A DNA stretch of 7,584 nt, from positions 1-7,584 of the forward strand of contig JACIXM010000155.1 of the NCBI GenBank assembly GCA_014360395.1, read 5' to 3'. How positions within the stretch are numbered: position 1 is the stretch's first letter; every line of letters begins with the position of its first letter. Below the pieces are notes generated by a model that saw only the letters and a program-made list of their open reading frames with translations, did not search any database and had not been told where the DNA came from. The translations under genes and the position numbers were made by a program. This document shows positions 5,848 through 7,584 of the stretch, in pieces. Origin of the DNA: Actinotalea sp. Its GTDB lineage: Bacteria > Actinomycetota > Actinomycetes > Actinomycetales > Cellulomonadaceae.

Positions 5848-6923
5848 CAGCCGACCGAGATGTAGTCGGGGCCGGAGTACACGCCGGTGCGCAGCTTGTG
5901 GCGCTGCATGAGCACGTCGTTGAGCAGCGAGGAGGCCCCGAAGCGGAAGAGGTCCGGGTTGAGCCAGTCCTCGCCCACGGTCTCGTTGACGGCGACGAGG
6001 TACTTCATCGCGTCCTTCGCGGTGGCGATCCCGCCGGCGGGCTTGACGCCGATGTGCACGCCGGTGGCGCGGTGGAAGTCCCGCACCGCCTCGAGCATGA
6101 CGATCGTCACCGGCAGCGTGGCGGCGGGGGCGACCTTGCCGGTGGAGGTCTTGATGAAGTCGGCGCCGGCGAGCATGGCGAGCCAGGACGCGCGGCGGAC
6201 GTTGTCGTAGGTCGCGAGCTCGCCCGTCTCGAGGATGACCTTGAGGTGCGCCCGGTCCGGGCCGGTGCCGCAGGCCTCCCGCACGGCGAGGATGTCCTCG
6301 AACACGGCCGAGAACCGGCCGGAGAGGAAGGCGCCCCGGTCGATGACCATGTCGATCTCGTCGGCGCCGGCCGCGACCGCCTCGCGGGTGTCCAGGAGCC
6401 GCACCTCGCGGCTCGCGCGCCCGGACGGGAACGCCGTGGCCACGGCGGCCACGTGGATGCCGGTGCCCTCCAGTGCCGCCGTGGCGTGCGGCACCAGGTC
6501 CCCGTAGACGCAGACGGCGGCCACGCGCGGGCAGTCCGGGTCGTTCGGGTCGGGGTTCTTGGCCTTGGCTGCCAGGGAGGCGACCTTGCCCGGCGTGTCG
6601 GCGCCCTCGAGCGTCGTGAGGTCGATCATCCGGACCGTGGCGTCGAGGGCCCAGGCCTTCGCGGAGGTCTTGATCGAGCGGGTGCCGAGCATCTGAGCCC
6701 GGCCGTCGGCGCCGACCTTGTCCACGCCGGGCAGGCCGCGCAGGTAGCGGGCGAGGCCGGCGTCGTCGAGCGTGGCCTGGCCGGTGAGGTGGTGGGCCTG
6801 CGCGACGATCTCCGCGCCGCTGGCCTGCGTCCCGGCGGTGTGGTGCAGGGCGACGGTGCCCGTGCTGCCCTCGCCCGCGGCGGGCCCGGATGCCGTCCGG
6901 GCGTCGGTTGCGCTGTGCGTCAT
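5847..6923 (-). CDS. deoC: Deoxyribose-phosphate aldolase
   Basis: A 358-residue class I aldolase that cleaves 2-deoxyribose-5-phosphate to glyceraldehyde-3-phosphate and acetaldehyde in the cytoplasm. Key residues are visible: the Schiff-base lysine Lys258 in GADFIKTSTGK, the second active-site lysine Lys294 in IGVKPAGG, Asp191 in DEIDMVID, Lys228 in LKVILETGE and the DLTTLEG segment (101-107). It is longer than the E. coli enzyme (259 residues), with about 80 extra N-terminal residues, the first 35 or so rich in Ala, Thr and Gly; longer forms are known, including the animal one. I chose ATG 6923 because TACGAT, a good -10 element, ends 7 nt upstream, giving a leaderless transcript; in-frame ATGs at 6932 and 6959 lie within the promoter. 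It is the first gene of a four-gene operon and its stop overlaps the regulator start by one nucleotide. Confidence 0.96.
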   Translation of the reverse strand: MTHSATDARTASGPAAGEGSTGTVALHHTAGTQASGAEIVAQAHHLTGQATLDDAGLARYLRGLPGVDKVGADGRAQMLGTRSIKTSAKAWALDATVRMIDLTTLEGADTPGKVASLAAKAKNPDPNDPDCPRVAAVCVYGDLVPHATAALEGTGIHVAAVATAFPSGRASREVRLLDTREAVAAGADEIDMVIDRGAFLSGRFSAVFEDILAVREACGTGPDRAHLKVILETGELATYDNVRRASWLAMLAGADFIKTSTGKVAPAATLPVTIVMLEAVRDFHRATGVHIGVKPAGGIATAKDAMKYLVAVNETVGEDWLNPDLFRFGASSLLNDVLMQRHKLRTGVYSGPDYISVG

Positions 6924-6930
6924 GCGCGGC

Positions 6931-6959
6931 ATCGTACCCACGAACAGGCGAATCGTCAT
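6931..6959 (-). promoter_or_regulatory. Leaderless promoter of the deoC operon
   Basis: On the minus strand the -10 element TACGAT (6936-6931, TANNNT) is separated by 17 nt from ATGACG (6959-6954), a 4-of-6 match to TTGACA. The -10 ends 7 nt before the deoC ATG at 6923, the same geometry as at add. It would drive deoC, the regulator and both ALDH-type genes, as the junctions downstream leave no room for another promoter. Confidence 0.65.
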
Positions 6960-6966
6960 ACGAATC
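6949..6966. promoter_or_regulatory. Candidate operator over the deoC -35 element
   Basis: CGAATC occurs twice (6949-6954 and 6961-6966) with a 6-nt spacer, and an inverted repeat TCGT-N3-ACGA (6953-6963) is nested in it. The site covers the -35 hexamer of the deoC promoter, the position expected for a repressor. A short A/T-richer palindrome fits GntR-family operators, and the regulator gene is in the operon. Binding is inferred from position only. Confidence 0.4.
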
Positions 6967-6978
6967 CTCGGGGCGCGC

Positions 6979-7548
6979 TCACCGCAGCGGGCGGTCGAGC
7001 ACCCGTTCGCCGGTCACCGGCAGCGCCGCGAGCTCCCGGGCCACGTCGGGGAGGCGGAAGCCGCACTCGTCGTGGGGCCAGGCGACCCGGACCGCGCGGC
7101 CGTCGGCGGCCACGAGGAAGAGCTCCGGTCCGAGCTCGGCCATCGCAGGGCAGGGCTGTCCCGGACGGGGACGCACGGACGGCCGGCCCAGGGCACGCAG
7201 GAGCTGACGCAGGTCGCCCTGGTGCGTGACCTCCAGGACCCGCAGGGCCTCCGGCGATGCGGAGAAGTCCCACCGGCACTCCACCGCGCGGACCGCCTCG
7301 AAGCCTGCGGGGACGGAGCCCGCCGCCGGGCCGGGCCGGCCGGACAGGCGCGGTCCGCCGCCCCCTTGGAGCGCGGCGAGGACGTCGTCGGCCAGGCAGT
7401 CGGCATCGGGCGCGACCTCCGCGGGCGGCGGCGCCGGGAGGGTGGCCGCGCAGCCGGTGCCGACGGCCGTGAGCACCAGCGCGAGCACGGTGCCGACGAG
7501 CACCCGGGCGCGCTGCGCCGTGCGCCGGCGCAGCGCGGGGACGGTCAT
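6979..7548 (-). CDS. Small exported cysteine-rich protein, possible lipoprotein
   Basis: A 189-residue hypothetical protein. The N terminus has a basic stretch (RRRTAQRAR, 7-15), a hydrophobic core (VLVGTVLALVLTAVG, 16-30) and then TGC with Cys33, followed by a Pro/Ala linker. This is an export signal; lipidation at Cys33 is plausible, but the -3 residue is Gly where Leu/Val/Ile is usual, so the lipobox is imperfect. The mature part has four more cysteines (51, 91, 133, 162), consistent with two disulfides outside the membrane. PHDECGFRLPDVARELAAL (158-176) resembles the C-terminal region of unnamed actinobacterial secreted proteins. I do not recognise a function. It lies upstream of deoC on the same strand, with 55 nt between, but deoC has its own promoter. 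The ATG overlaps a possible upstream stop by 4 nt (ATGA). Confidence 0.8.
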   Translation of the reverse strand: MTVPALRRRTAQRARVLVGTVLALVLTAVGTGCAATLPAPPPAEVAPDADCLADDVLAALQGGGGPRLSGRPGPAAGSVPAGFEAVRAVECRWDFSASPEALRVLEVTHQGDLRQLLRALGRPSVRPRPGQPCPAMAELGPELFLVAADGRAVRVAWPHDECGFRLPDVARELAALPVTGERVLDRPLR

Positions 7549-7584
7549 CGCGCGCCCCGACGCCCCCGCTGCGGCGGAGGGCGA
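7545..7584 (-). CDS. Possible 3' end of an upstream gene (partial)
   Basis: On the minus strand an open frame entering from the right edge ends at TGA (7547-7545) that overlaps the ATG of the exported-protein gene as ATGA. The 11 visible residues (ALRRSGGVGAR) identify nothing. The 4-nt overlap is the usual actinobacterial operon junction and is the only reason to propose it; a short open stretch in GC-rich DNA is expected by chance. Confidence 0.3.
   Translation of the reverse strand, partial: RPPPQRGRRGAR

Noticed and set aside
6924..6959. Upstream in-frame ATGs at 6932 and 6959 for deoC
   Set aside because: They overlap the -10 and -35 elements of the proposed promoter, and the leaderless start at 6923 has the better geometry.
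5898..7229. A 443-codon plus-strand open frame antisense to deoC and the exported-protein gene
   Set aside because: It spans two genes and the promoter between them and encodes low-complexity Arg/Gly/Ala sequence.

Overview
The window is very GC-rich, uses GTG/TTG starts, packs genes with 1-4 nt overlaps and shows two promoters of the leaderless type. Together with the protein sequences this points to an actinobacterium, most likely a Cellulomonas-like member of the Micrococcales; the genus is a guess from style. The contents are chromosomal nucleoside salvage and deoxyribose catabolism. I see no mobile element, CRISPR array, tRNA or rRNA.

Left half, plus strand (1-2617): the last 48 codons of a thymidine/pyrimidine-nucleoside phosphorylase (deoA); a 254-residue uncharacterised protein with a papain-like/C39-like Cys-His pattern, translationally close-coupled to deoA; a 125-residue, very acidic small protein; and adenosine deaminase (add) with its own apparent leaderless promoter. 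A perfect 15-bp inverted repeat (2645-2698) sits between the two convergent gene blocks.

Right half, minus strand (6923 down to 2732): a tight four-gene operon in the order deoC (deoxyribose-phosphate aldolase), a GntR/HutC-type regulator, a full-length NAD-dependent aldehyde dehydrogenase, and a 293-residue aldehyde-dehydrogenase-like protein without catalytic residues. The junctions are TGATG (1-nt overlap), an 18-nt gap containing a perfect 10-bp tandem duplication, and GTGA (4-nt overlap). A single promoter upstream of deoC, with a candidate operator over its -35 element, would serve the whole operon. Upstream on the same strand (7548-6979) lies a small exported, possibly lipoprotein, cysteine-rich protein, preceded by what may be the tail of another gene.

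Functional logic: DeoA releases deoxyribose-1-phosphate from thymidine; after isomerisation by a mutase not in this window, DeoC cleaves deoxyribose-5-phosphate to glyceraldehyde-3-phosphate and acetaldehyde; the aldehyde dehydrogenase can remove the acetaldehyde as acetate; adenosine deaminase feeds purine nucleosides into the same salvage route. The most notable point is that the two aldehyde dehydrogenase genes together look like the two-domain ALDH16 family split into two overlapping genes.
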